This document shows, piece after piece, positions 26,911 to 35,112 of a stretch of DNA of 64,000 bases. The DNA comes from Lysinibacillus_B sp036662795 (GTDB lineage Bacteria; Bacillota; Bacilli; Bacillales_A; Planococcaceae): positions 186,001 through 250,000 of the forward strand of contig NZ_JBAFWZ010000001.1 of assembly GCF_036662795.1 (NCBI RefSeq), given 5' to 3'. The notes under the pieces are model-generated. The model saw only the letters and a list, made by a program, of their open reading frames with translations, made no database searches and was not told the origin of the DNA. The first letter of the stretch is position 1; each line of letters starts with the position of its first letter. The position numbers and the translations under genes were made by a program.

Positions 26911-27819
26911 ATGAGTATAAGCAGTGTAAAAGCAACTAGAATGACAGAGGAAAACAGAGATTTACAAAATCAAGCACGTATTTTAGTTAAGTGTCCGGAT
27001 AAACCAGGGATTGTTTCGGTATTGTCTACTTATTTACATAAGCATAATGCAAATATTATTGAATCGAGTCAATATTCCACAGATCCAGAAAATGGTATGT
27101 TTTTTATCCGTATCGAATTTTATTGTGATAGATTAGAGGCTAAGAAGTCCGAAATGGAACGAGAGTTTACAGAAATTGCAGCCTTACATAGGATGGATTA
27201 TAGCTTCCATTATCGTACAAATCGGCAACGCTCGGCAATTTATGTTTCAAAAGAAACTCATTGCTTAATGGAGCTTTTATGGGAATGGCAAAATGGTGAT
27301 TTAGAAACAGATATTGCATTAGTTATTAGTAATTCAGAAGCAGCGCGTGAAGTTGTAGAGCCTCTTGGAATCCCTTTTTATTATATTCCGGCAAATAAAG
27401 ATATTCGTGCAGAGGTAGAGCGAGAACAAATCCGTTTAATGGCAGAATATGATGTGGATTTATTGATTTTAGCTCGCTATATGCAAATATTAACACCAAA
27501 TTTCGTTAGCCATTTCGAAAACAAAATAATCAATATTCACCATTCATTTTTACCTGCTTTTATCGGGGCTGATCCATACTCAAGAGCATATAAGCGTGGT
27601 GTGAAATTAATTGGTGCAACAAGTCATTACGTAACAAATGATTTAGATGAAGGGCCAATTATCGAGCAGGATGTCGAACGAGTAGATCATCGTGATGATA
27701 TTCCTACACTTAAAAAAATCGGCCGTAAAATTGAAAGAAGAGTACTAGCAAAGGCCGTAAAATGGCATCTAGAAAATAGAATACTTGTAGAAGGAAATAA
27801 AACCATCGTTTTCCATTAA
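26911..27819 (+). CDS. purU: Formyltetrahydrofolate deformylase
   Basis: 302 residues. It hydrolyses 10-formyltetrahydrofolate to tetrahydrofolate and formate (EC 3.5.1.10), balancing one-carbon pools and supplying formate. An N-terminal ACT domain (about 20-100, starting V-K-C-P-D-K-P-G-I-V) is the regulatory part. The formyltransferase-fold domain carries N-I-H-H-S-F-L-P and the catalytic-acid region A-T-S-H-Y-V-T-N-D-L-D-E-G-P. The ATG has TAGGAGAG upstream. Confidence 0.96.
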   Translation: MSISSVKATRMTEENRDLQNQARILVKCPDKPGIVSVLSTYLHKHNANIIESSQYSTDPENGMFFIRIEFYCDRLEAKKSEMEREFTEIAALHRMDYSFHYRTNRQRSAIYVSKETHCLMELLWEWQNGDLETDIALVISNSEAAREVVEPLGIPFYYIPANKDIRAEVEREQIRLMAEYDVDLLILARYMQILTPNFVSHFENKIINIHHSFLPAFIGADPYSRAYKRGVKLIGATSHYVTNDLDEGPIIEQDVERVDHRDDIPTLKKIGRKIERRVLAKAVKWHLENRILVEGNKTIVFH

Positions 27820-27869
27820 AAAAATCGGTGCCATTGTAGCAAAATGCTAAATGGCACCGATTTATTTTA
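27820..27869. terminator. Bidirectional terminator after purU
   Basis: A 14-bp perfect stem, AAATCGGTGCCATT with AATGGCACCGATTT, has T-rich flanks on both strands. It also follows the candidate 30-residue ORF on the minus strand. Confidence 0.9.
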
Positions 27870-27959
27870 AACAGAAATAAATGTTTGATAAATTAATACT
27901 CCTAGAGAAATTGAGCAAACAACCCCAAATGTAGATAATAAAAAATGTGATATTTTCAA
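27867..27959 (-). CDS. Candidate 30-residue hydrophobic membrane peptide
   Basis: A short minus-strand frame starts at TTG with AAAGGAGTG about 9 bases upstream and ends at TAA directly before a strong terminator. The product is one transmembrane helix with a positively charged N-terminus (M-K-I-S-H then F-L-L-S-T-F-G-V-V). The ribosome site, length and terminator together support a real small gene. It could be a type I toxin-like peptide or a small membrane regulator; there is no direct evidence for either. Confidence 0.5.
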   Translation of the reverse strand: MKISHFLLSTFGVVCSISLGVLIYQTFISV

Positions 27960-28199
27960 ACAAAATCACTCCTTTCATTAGCATTTATTATAAAATATGT
28001 ATGACAAACTGTATGTGATAAACTTCACAGTTATTACGAAAAATTTTGAATAATTAAAAAATATTAACTGTGATTTTGTTGGGATTTAAATTGAAGTTTT
28101 CCAGGAGTATAAAGCGTATGTAAAAATTGCTGTAAAGGTCCTGAATACGAACCGAATAAGAGTCAAAAAAAACGCCCTACGAAAGTAAGGCGAAAATAA
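27870..28199. other. Intergenic region between purU and the GIY-YIG gene
   Basis: Holds the candidate 30-residue ORF on the minus strand, its ribosome site, an AT-rich presumptive promoter region, and the terminator of the GIY-YIG gene. Nothing else was recognised. Confidence 0.5.
28164..28192 (-). terminator. Terminator of the GIY-YIG gene
   Basis: On the minus strand CGCCTTAC, the loop TTTC and GTAGGGCG are followed by T8. Confidence 0.85.
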
Positions 28200-28580
28200 T
28201 TAATAGAATACTTTATCTGTATTATATTTTGCTCTCAGTGTATTAATTGCGTATGTTTCGTAAATTTCACGCTCCATAGGATCCTCAATTTCATACACTT
28301 CAATTTTAAAAATTTCATCACGATGATTTTTCATCGGCGACACATTATCCTCAAAATGCTTTTTAATTCTTTGTCGAACTTTGCGAGCTTTTCCTACAAA
28401 CAATAGCTCATTTGCCTCGTTATAAAAGAAGAAAATGCCACCTTTTTCACGCGTGATTTTATGGAAATCGATAAAGCCATGATAAGGTGTAATAGGTACA
28501 TCTCCTGGCTTCAATATTTGCTCTCGTTGGCGAATAACGAGATCCGGCTTTGGTAATTCAATTTTAATCAAACGATTCAC
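28200..28580 (-). CDS. GIY-YIG nuclease domain protein
   Basis: 126 residues. A UvrC-type GIY-YIG fold is seen at about 45-120. The GIY position reads G-G-I-F-F-F-Y and is followed by L-L-F-V-G-K-A-R-K-V-R-Q-R-I-K-K-H-F, with the later conserved E-R-E-I-Y-E-T-Y-A-I-N-T-L-R. The tyrosine of GIY is replaced by Phe, which may affect nuclease activity. The GTG at 28580 overlaps the AAAGGAC site; a TTG three codons later (28571) is spaced 10 bases from AAAGGA and may be the true start. Single gene, role unknown. Confidence 0.83.
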   Translation of the reverse strand: MNRLIKIELPKPDLVIRQREQILKPGDVPITPYHGFIDFHKITREKGGIFFFYNEANELLFVGKARKVRQRIKKHFEDNVSPMKNHRDEIFKIEVYEIEDPMEREIYETYAINTLRAKYNTDKVFY

Positions 28581-28825
28581 GTCCTTTACATGTTAAAAAT
28601 ATATTTTAGCATAATTAGCGAACAATGACTATAAGTATCATACTTGACTGAATTTCTGCTTTTTATAAAAGGGAAATGACTATTTTTGTCGAATAACTAA
28701 TAATTATAACTTAAAGCTCTATTACATATTATCCGACACTTCATGTTTAGTGGTCATAACTTCACTCGCACCAAAAACATATTAATACAAAACCCTTCAC
28801 GAACATATTTATAATGACATAGTTA

Positions 28826-29656
28826 TTATAAATTAAAGTATTTGCGAACAAGGAAGCAAAGCCAGCTGCATTTAGATTCCTGCTGTAAATTTAATAACAT
28901 GCCATGGATAATTGCTTTTCTGGGAACCGCACTGTTTAGTTGTTCGTTTAATATTGAAAGGGAATCAAGAATAATTTCATCTTCCATATTTTTGTATACT
29001 CTTTGTAATTCGTTAATTATATCTTCTTTTACTACTTCGACTACATGATAGGCACTTTGTTTAAACATTTCTTCTGTAATGAAAAATTTATTACAATGCT
29101 GTGCAATACAATCTGTTTTTTCAACAAGACTTTCACATAATTCTTTAAGATTTAAAGGTTGAGTCGTTTTCATAATTAAATGTGAGTACGATCCTATAAA
29201 ACCTTTTATAATGTATGATAAATCATATTGATGCTGATCAATTCTTTCACCATAAAGCTCTAATATAATGTTTTGCAAGGTTTTTGTAATAAAGGTTTCA
29301 TAAAATGTCATTTTATTTATTAACGCCTCATCTATTGAATGAAGCTGCTCTTTAATAAATACTTCTGTAAAATTTGCATTTTTTTTCATCATTTCAAATG
29401 TTGTTAAATAGAAGTGGAATAGCTTATCATTTGGATTCGAAAACGCATTGACTATTCGGTCAATTTCAATCGTAAAACTCTTCATGAAATAGTCAATTAT
29501 TGACATAATAAGTTCATCTTTTGATTTAAATGACAAATAAAAGGCACCTTTAGAAATTCCACATTGTTCAGTGATTTGTTGAACAGACGTTGATTCTATA
29601 CCTTTTGTTGCAAATAGTTCAATTGCTGTTTCCATTATTAATTGTTTTTTTGACAT
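28826..29656 (-). CDS. TetR/AcrR family repressor
   Basis: 276 residues, longer than the usual 190-220. The N-terminal helix-turn-helix (about 5-50) reads M-E-T-A-I-E-L-F-A-T-K-G-I-E-S-T-S-V then G-I-S-K-G-A-F-Y-L-S-F-K-S-K-D-E-L. The extended C-terminal ligand domain has extra helices. It is divergent from the RND exporter gene with 93 bases between, and a TGAC-N6-GTCA operator sits in the exporter promoter, so it most likely represses the exporter and itself. Confidence 0.9.
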   Translation of the reverse strand: MSKKQLIMETAIELFATKGIESTSVQQITEQCGISKGAFYLSFKSKDELIMSIIDYFMKSFTIEIDRIVNAFSNPNDKLFHFYLTTFEMMKKNANFTEVFIKEQLHSIDEALINKMTFYETFITKTLQNIILELYGERIDQHQYDLSYIIKGFIGSYSHLIMKTTQPLNLKELCESLVEKTDCIAQHCNKFFITEEMFKQSAYHVVEVVKEDIINELQRVYKNMEDEIILDSLSILNEQLNSAVPRKAIIHGMLLNLQQESKCSWLCFLVRKYFNL

Positions 29657-29678
29657 AACGATAAACCGCCTTCCTTAA

Positions 29679-29707
29679 TTGACAACTGACCAAGTAGTCA
29701 TTATTAT
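29679..29707 (+). promoter_or_regulatory. Promoter of the RND exporter with embedded TetR operator
   Basis: A consensus -35 TTGACA (29679-29684), a 17-bp spacer, and -10 TATTAT (29702-29707). The dyad TGACCAAGTAGTCA (29687-29700) fills the spacer, so repressor binding would block RNA polymerase directly. Confidence 0.8.
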
Positions 29708-29749
29708 AGGATGTGGAGTTTAGAGAGTCAAGAAAGGTAAGGTGTCCAA

Positions 29750-32700
29750 GTGAAAGGATTAGTTAATTTCGTCCTGAAAAATAAACTTGCTGTATGGCTA
29801 TTAACCATTATTATTACAGTTTCAGGTATTTATTCAGGGACACGAATGAAAATGGAGTCAATTCCGGATATTTCTATCCCATATTTAATCGTCATGGGTG
29901 TTTATCCTGGGGCTACTCCTGAACAAGTAATGGATGAACTGTCCATTCCATTTGAAAAGGCAGTTGAGAGCCTTGAAGATGTAAAGGCTGTATATTCAAC
30001 TTCTTCGCCAAACGTTTCCCAAGTACAGGTGGAATATGAGTTTGGTGTTGACATGGATGAAAAAAAACGTCAGTTAGAATCCGCATTAGATGGCATCACA
30101 TTACCTGAAGATGCACAAAAACCAACGATTATGGCGATTAGCATGAACATGATGCCAGTTGTTGCGTTATCTGTCAGCAGCTCGGCAGAAGATATTGTTG
30201 AACTAACATCAACAGTTGAGGATATTTTATTACCTAAAATAGAAAAAATTGATGGTGTAGCCTCGGCTACTATTACAGGTCAGCATATTGAACAAGTGTC
30301 ATTTACATATGACACAAAGAAAATGGAAGCTTTAGGCTTAACAGAAGAAGCTGTTAGACAAATGATTCAAGCAAGTGATATGGCATTATCACTCGGTTTA
30401 TACGATTTTGCTGTCGGTGAACAAGTCGTTTCAGTAGACGGAAAAGTAAAGTCAGTCGAGGAATTTAAGGAATTATTAATTCCTGTAACACCTTCTGAAA
30501 CAAATCCTTCTCCATTCGTTCGTTTAGGCGATATTGCTGAAATTGAAGTAGAGGGTAAGGTTCAATCTGTTTCTCGTACAAATGGTGAAGATGCAATTGC
30601 TATCCAAATCGTAAAAGGGCAAGAAGCAAATACTGTAACAGTGGTTGATGCTGTTAAAGATTTAATTCAAGATGAAGAAAAACGTATCGATGGATTACAA
30701 GTTGATATTTCGCTTGACCAAGGTGAACCAATTAAGGATTCAGTATTTACAATGGTTGAAAAAGCTGTATTTGGTGGATTAATTGCCGTGTTAATCATTT
30801 TACTATTCCTACGAGATTTCAAATCGACAATCATTTCAATTATTTCGATTCCAGTTTCGATTTTCCTAGCCTTGTTGCTATTAAATTGGATGGATATTAC
30901 GTTAAATATTATGACACTAGGTGCTATAACCGTTGCGATTGGTCGAGTAATTGATGACTCAATAGTAGTAGTAGAGAATATTTACCGTCGTATGCATTTA
31001 AAAGACGAAAAATTATCTGGTCGCGCTCTAATCCGTGAAGCAACAATTGAAATGTTTAAACCGATTATGTCTTCTACGTTAGTAACGGTAGCTGTATTTG
31101 CTCCATTAATTTTTGTTGGTGGTATGGTTGGTGAATTATTCATGCCATTCGCATTAACGATGACATTTGCACTTGGAGCCTCTTTAATCGTTGCGGTTAC
31201 GATTGTTCCGGCACTTTCACATTTCTTATTCCGTAAAAAGTTATATACTGAAAAAACGGATAGTAACCATAAAGAAGTTGGGAAGCTTGCAACATGGTAT
31301 AAAGGAATACTAGAAAAAGCGCTAAACCATAAAGTGATTACATCCGTACTTGCAATCATTTTACTTGTTGGTTCACTTGCGCTTACACCTTTAATTGGAT
31401 TCTCTTTCATGGGTTCTCAAGAAGAAAAAGTGATGTATTTAACATATACACCAGCCACAGGAGAACTAATGGATGAAACAGCGAAAAATATTGATGAAGT
31501 TGAAAAAGAATTATTAAAACGAGATGATATTGATATTTTACAAGTATCAATCAATGATCCTGATAATGTTGATCCAGCTGCGATGATGATGGGTGGAGGC
31601 GGAGGCGGTGCATTAATGTACCTAATCTTTGATCCAGAAATGAAAGACTTCCCAGAAGCTCGTGAAGAAGTAGAGGAATATGTATTCAACATCGGTCAAT
31701 CGGGCGAATGGAAATCTCAAAACTTCTCAATGAATATGTCTTCAAACGAGGTTAGCTATACCCTATATAGTGAAGATTTAGAAGATTTATCGACTGCTGT
31801 GAAGCAAGTTGAAGGCGTTTTAAAGGATGTTAAAGGACTAGAGGATGTAACATCTGACTTTGAAGATGCATATGTTGAACATGTGTTAAAAGTTGATCAG
31901 CAAAATGTATTACAATATGGCTTAACAACAGGTCAAATTGTAATGGCATTATCAGAATCTGCAGCGAAAGAAGTATTAACGACAGTCAAACATGATGGCA
32001 ATGATATTGAAGTAGTTGTTAAGCGTGAAGCAAAAGCTGCAGCAACTTCGATTGAGGATGTTTTAGCGACAGAAATCAATACTGCGCTTGGTACGACAAT
32101 GACCATTGGTGACCTCGTTGAAGTTGAAGAAGGAGAAGCATTAAATTCACTTTCTAGATCAAAGGGCGAATACTTCACTACTGTATCAGCTACAATTACT
32201 GATGCTGATATTTCTAAAGCAACTGCTGCCGCTGACAAGAAAATTAATAACCTTGAATTACCTAAAGGGGTAACAACAGGTGTTGCTGGTGTAGCAGCAG
32301 ATATGGCTGAAACATTCACTCAATTAGGAATTGCGATGCTTGCTGCAATTGCTATCGTTTACTTCATCCTAGTTGTAACATTTGGCGAAGGTCTTGCACC
32401 ATTTGCTATTCTATTCTCATTACCATTTACAGTTATCGGCTCGTGGGTAGGATTATGGGCTACCGGTCAAACAATTTCTGTATCCGTAATGATGGGGTTA
32501 TTAATGTTGATAGGAATTGTTGTAACAAATGCCATTGTACTTGTAGACCGAATAATTCATATGGAACGTGATGGATTATCAATGCGCGAGGCAATTCTTG
32601 AAGCGGGTGGAACTCGTCTTCGTCCAATCTTAATGACGGCAATTGCGACTATCGGTGCTATGCTACCAATGGCATTTGGTGGAGCTGGTGGTGGTCTGAT

Positions 32701-32836
32701 TTCAACAGATCTTGCAATAACAGTTATTGGTGGATTATTATCGTCAACGCTTTTAACACTAATTATCGTACCGATTGTTTATGAAGTACTATCAAAAATG
32801 TTAAAGAAAAATCGTAAAGATGTAGAAGAAAATTAA
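29750..32836 (+). CDS. RND (HAE1/AcrB-type) efflux transporter
   Basis: 1028 residues with the standard RND plan: helix 1 at about 10-28, a large extracellular loop, helices 2-6 at about 330-540, a second loop, and helices 8-12 at about 850-1015. The proton-relay aspartates are D402-D403 in R-V-I-D-D-S-I-V-V-V-E-N-I. A short glycine run (M-M-M-G-G-G-G-G-G) lies in loop 2. It is similar in type to Bacillus SwrC/YerP, which exports surfactin. No membrane-fusion or outer-membrane gene is nearby, as expected for a monoderm. GTG start with GAAAGGTAAGG upstream. Regulated by the divergent TetR gene. Confidence 0.94.
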   Translation: MKGLVNFVLKNKLAVWLLTIIITVSGIYSGTRMKMESIPDISIPYLIVMGVYPGATPEQVMDELSIPFEKAVESLEDVKAVYSTSSPNVSQVQVEYEFGVDMDEKKRQLESALDGITLPEDAQKPTIMAISMNMMPVVALSVSSSAEDIVELTSTVEDILLPKIEKIDGVASATITGQHIEQVSFTYDTKKMEALGLTEEAVRQMIQASDMALSLGLYDFAVGEQVVSVDGKVKSVEEFKELLIPVTPSETNPSPFVRLGDIAEIEVEGKVQSVSRTNGEDAIAIQIVKGQEANTVTVVDAVKDLIQDEEKRIDGLQVDISLDQGEPIKDSVFTMVEKAVFGGLIAVLIILLFLRDFKSTIISIISIPVSIFLALLLLNWMDITLNIMTLGAITVAIGRVIDDSIVVVENIYRRMHLKDEKLSGRALIREATIEMFKPIMSSTLVTVAVFAPLIFVGGMVGELFMPFALTMTFALGASLIVAVTIVPALSHFLFRKKLYTEKTDSNHKEVGKLATWYKGILEKALNHKVITSVLAIILLVGSLALTPLIGFSFMGSQEEKVMYLTYTPATGELMDETAKNIDEVEKELLKRDDIDILQVSINDPDNVDPAAMMMGGGGGGALMYLIFDPEMKDFPEAREEVEEYVFNIGQSGEWKSQNFSMNMSSNEVSYTLYSEDLEDLSTAVKQVEGVLKDVKGLEDVTSDFEDAYVEHVLKVDQQNVLQYGLTTGQIVMALSESAAKEVLTTVKHDGNDIEVVVKREAKAAATSIEDVLATEINTALGTTMTIGDLVEVEEGEALNSLSRSKGEYFTTVSATITDADISKATAAADKKINNLELPKGVTTGVAGVAADMAETFTQLGIAMLAAIAIVYFILVVTFGEGLAPFAILFSLPFTVIGSWVGLWATGQTISVSVMMGLLMLIGIVVTNAIVLVDRIIHMERDGLSMREAILEAGGTRLRPILMTAIATIGAMLPMAFGGAGGGLISTDLAITVIGGLLSSTLLTLIIVPIVYEVLSKMLKKNRKDVEEN

Positions 32837-32843
32837 TAACAAT

Positions 32844-32886
32844 AAAGCTAGCTAAATTAGGATACATTCCAGTTTAGCTAGCTTTT
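32844..32886 (+). terminator. Terminator of the RND gene
   Basis: AAAGCTAGCTAAA and TTTAGCTAGCTTTT form a perfect 13-bp stem ending in T4. Confidence 0.85.
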
Positions 32887-32969
32887 GCTTTCAAAAAGAA
32901 AGCAAAATATTACTAAAGGATTTTTTATAATTATTGTCGAATATTTTTAAAAAGGAAGGAGGGAATTGA

Positions 32970-33158
32970 ATGAAGTTCACAGCATTTTATCAATACCTAG
33001 ATGACAAACAATTAATTCAATCTAGTCGGTGTGTTGTGAAGGCAGATCTAAACACAACAATGTCTGATGAAGAAAAAAGCAATATCTTAATATCTATACT
33101 TAAAGAAATGACTGGTCATGAAGTACAGGTTATTGAAAGAGCACTAAGATATCGATAA
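32970..33158 (+). CDS. Small protein of unknown function (62 aa)
   Basis: 62 residues, ATG with the very strong site AAAGGAAGGAGGG seven bases upstream and a terminator eight bases after the stop. The product is soluble and mixed alpha/beta. I do not recognise the family. The clean expression signals make it likely to be real. Confidence 0.75.
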   Translation: MKFTAFYQYLDDKQLIQSSRCVVKADLNTTMSDEEKSNILISILKEMTGHEVQVIERALRYR

Positions 33159-33165
33159 TATACTT

Positions 33166-33196
33166 AAAAAACACTCTCTTTTGGGGAGTGTTTTTT
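33166..33196 (+). terminator. Terminator after the 62-aa gene
   Basis: AAAAAACACTC and GAGTGTTTTTT form an 11-bp stem with T6. Confidence 0.9.
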
Positions 33197-33536
33197 CTTT
33201 AAAGCAAAATTACTGTTGTCGGTTGATTATTAATCAGTTGTTATAGAGTTGTTTTTTGTATGAATTATTGTTTAAGCTTTAATTGAATCTTTCATTTGCT
33301 ATATTTGCATTCAAACTTTAAAGGATATATTATTTCTCATTCTTAATATTATAGATTTTATTTTCCGCATTTTAGTTTAGTAAGGGTAGCACTGTTTACA
33401 ATGGGCTAGTTACTGATATACCAGTAACTATTTTGAGTATATTATCATTATTCGGTAATATCTTATACTCTATCACTAATGACATTTCCTAAAGCACACA
33501 AGCCCTAAAATAGAAAAAGCTAAAGGAGTGAAATAA
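33197..33536. other. AT-rich region before the amidase gene
   Basis: About 340 bp with no credible gene. It contains a perfect 9-bp inverted repeat, TAGTTACTG-N6-CAGTAACTA (33407-33430), followed by TTTTGAG, either a weak terminator or an operator for the amidase gene. Confidence 0.5.
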
Positions 33537-34295
33537 ATGATTAAAGTAGCATATGATGCAGGACACTTTTACAATACACCTGGTAAGCGCACACCGGATG
33601 GAGAGCGTGAATGGACTTTTAACGATAAAGTCGCGAGTGCATTTGCAAATGAATTAGCTCTTTATAAGGGTGTAATGACAAAGCGGTTTGATGATCCAAC
33701 AGGGATAACAGACATACCATTAAAAGAGCGTACAGACGGCGCTAATGGATGGGGAGCAGACTATTATTTCTCTTTTCATAAAAATGCTAATACTGCACAG
33801 TGGGGGAATTGGACTGGTGTTGAAACTTGGATTTACAGCAATGCTTCAGCTAAATCAATAGCACTTGCTAACGCAATTCATCCGACTGTAGTTGCAGCCT
33901 ATGGGTTGCGAGATCGTGGTATTAAGAAGGGTGATTTGCACATCCTCCGAGAAACTAAAATGCCAGCAATACTTATTGAAGGTCCATTTATGGATTCAAT
34001 TATCGATATTAATAAGTTACGTGATATAACAGTACTCGAAAAGGCAGGGAAATTAGTTGCCAGAGCACTCGCTCGTTACTTAGGACTCAAAAGAATTATA
34101 TCAGAGGAAGATGAGGAGGAAACACTAGTGACACAGCCAATTTATGAAAAGGATGCTAAACCATCTGAATGGGCAGCGTCAGCGGTAGAATGGGCGAAAG
34201 AAAACGGCATATCAGATGGCACATATTTAAAACGCCCAGCGACACGAGAAGAAGTAATTACAATGTTATATAATATGCAAACAAAATTAAAATAA
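33537..34295 (+). CDS. Endolysin-like N-acetylmuramoyl-L-alanine amidase with SLH-type tail
   Basis: 252 residues. The amidase_3 zinc ligands and catalytic acid are visible as H10 (Y-D-A-G-H), E25 (G-E-R-E-W), H81 (F-S-F-H-K-N-A) and E148 (I-L-I-E-G-P-F). It cleaves the bond between muramic acid and L-alanine of the stem peptide. There is no signal peptide, which is the phage-endolysin pattern rather than the autolysin pattern. The last 60 residues resemble a single SLH-like unit (W-A-K-E-N-G-I-S-D-G-T-Y then P-A-T-R-E-E-V-I-T-M-L-Y), probably a wall-binding module. ATG with AAAGGAGTG. No holin or other phage gene adjoins it. It may be a prophage relic or a host lysin used in mother-cell lysis. 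Confidence 0.87.
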   Translation: MIKVAYDAGHFYNTPGKRTPDGEREWTFNDKVASAFANELALYKGVMTKRFDDPTGITDIPLKERTDGANGWGADYYFSFHKNANTAQWGNWTGVETWIYSNASAKSIALANAIHPTVVAAYGLRDRGIKKGDLHILRETKMPAILIEGPFMDSIIDINKLRDITVLEKAGKLVARALARYLGLKRIISEEDEEETLVTQPIYEKDAKPSEWAASAVEWAKENGISDGTYLKRPATREEVITMLYNMQTKLK

Positions 34296-34382
34296 GTTAG
34301 GAGCCTTTATCGTGGTAGTAGCATTTTTGGTGAATTGTGGATGTAAAATACGAAATACTAAATCTCAAAAAAATTAAAAATT

Positions 34383-34406
34383 GCCTTCCACAGAATTGTG
34401 GAGGGC
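34383..34406 (-). terminator. Minus-strand terminator-like hairpin in a gene-poor stretch
   Basis: On the minus strand GCCCTCCACA, the loop ATTC and TGTGGAAGGC are followed by AATTTTTAATTTTTTT. It lies inside an 84-residue minus-strand open frame that lacks convincing family features, suggesting the end of a decayed or short transcript rather than a coding gene. Confidence 0.5.
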
Positions 34407-34588
34407 CTGTTAAACGTACCTCATTTGTACCCAAAATCATAATACTAAATAACGTTCCTAAAAAAATATAAGAACTATATCCTTCAGATTTCCTCACATG
34501 CACTCCCTCAATCAAGTATTTTCTACAAAATACAAAACCCATTACAAACACCGTCTTATCAAGGTATGATAGACGATGAGGTGATTTT

Positions 34589-35017
34589 ATGTTTATTAGT
34601 GAAAAAAGAATTGAAATCCGTTATGCCGAAACAGATCAGATGGGCGTGGTGTATCATGCGAATTATATCGTTTGGTGTGAGATTGGACGAACACAGCTAG
34701 TAAGCGATCTTGGTTTCAATTATGCGGGACTTGAAGAGGATGGCTATGTTTCGCCTGTACTTGATCTATCTATTCAATATAAAAAGGCCATGCGATACGG
34801 ACAAACTGCAACAGTGCGCACATGGATTGAATCGCACGGTAAGCTTCGTACAACTTACGGCTACGAAATACTGCATGAAGATGGCTCGATCGCAGCAACG
34901 GCAACTTCTGTACATACTCTAATCAAAAAAGAAAACTTCCGTCCTGTTTCGCTTTCAAAAATTGACTCTGCATGGGATGAAAAATATAAAGAAGAGGCTC
35001 GAATTAAAGAGCAATAA
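34589..35017 (+). CDS. Acyl-CoA thioesterase (4-hydroxybenzoyl-CoA thioesterase fold, YbgC/YneP-like)
   Basis: 142 residues forming one hotdog domain. The YbgC-type active-site segment R-Y-A-E-T-D-Q-M-G-V-V-Y-H-A-N-Y contains the catalytic Asp and the HxNY motif. It hydrolyses acyl-CoA thioesters; substrate length is not predictable. ATG with GATGAGGTG upstream. It precedes rtcB by 95 bases; whether they share a transcript is unclear. Confidence 0.92.
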   Translation: MFISEKRIEIRYAETDQMGVVYHANYIVWCEIGRTQLVSDLGFNYAGLEEDGYVSPVLDLSIQYKKAMRYGQTATVRTWIESHGKLRTTYGYEILHEDGSIAATATSVHTLIKKENFRPVSLSKIDSAWDEKYKEEARIKEQ

Positions 35018-35112
35018 ATTTTGGTTTCAGTAGGAAGTGTATTTGTCTATCCTTTTACCAGAAATTGAAACTTCTCCCTCGTTTTATCGTATAATTACGT
35101 AGAGGTGATACG

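Noticed and set aside
30982..32319. Several antisense open frames inside the RND gene
   Set aside because: They are shadows of a clearly coding gene with biased codons; no start signals.
34297..34551. 84-residue minus-strand open frame
   Set aside because: A strong terminator hairpin lies inside it and the protein has no recognisable family features.
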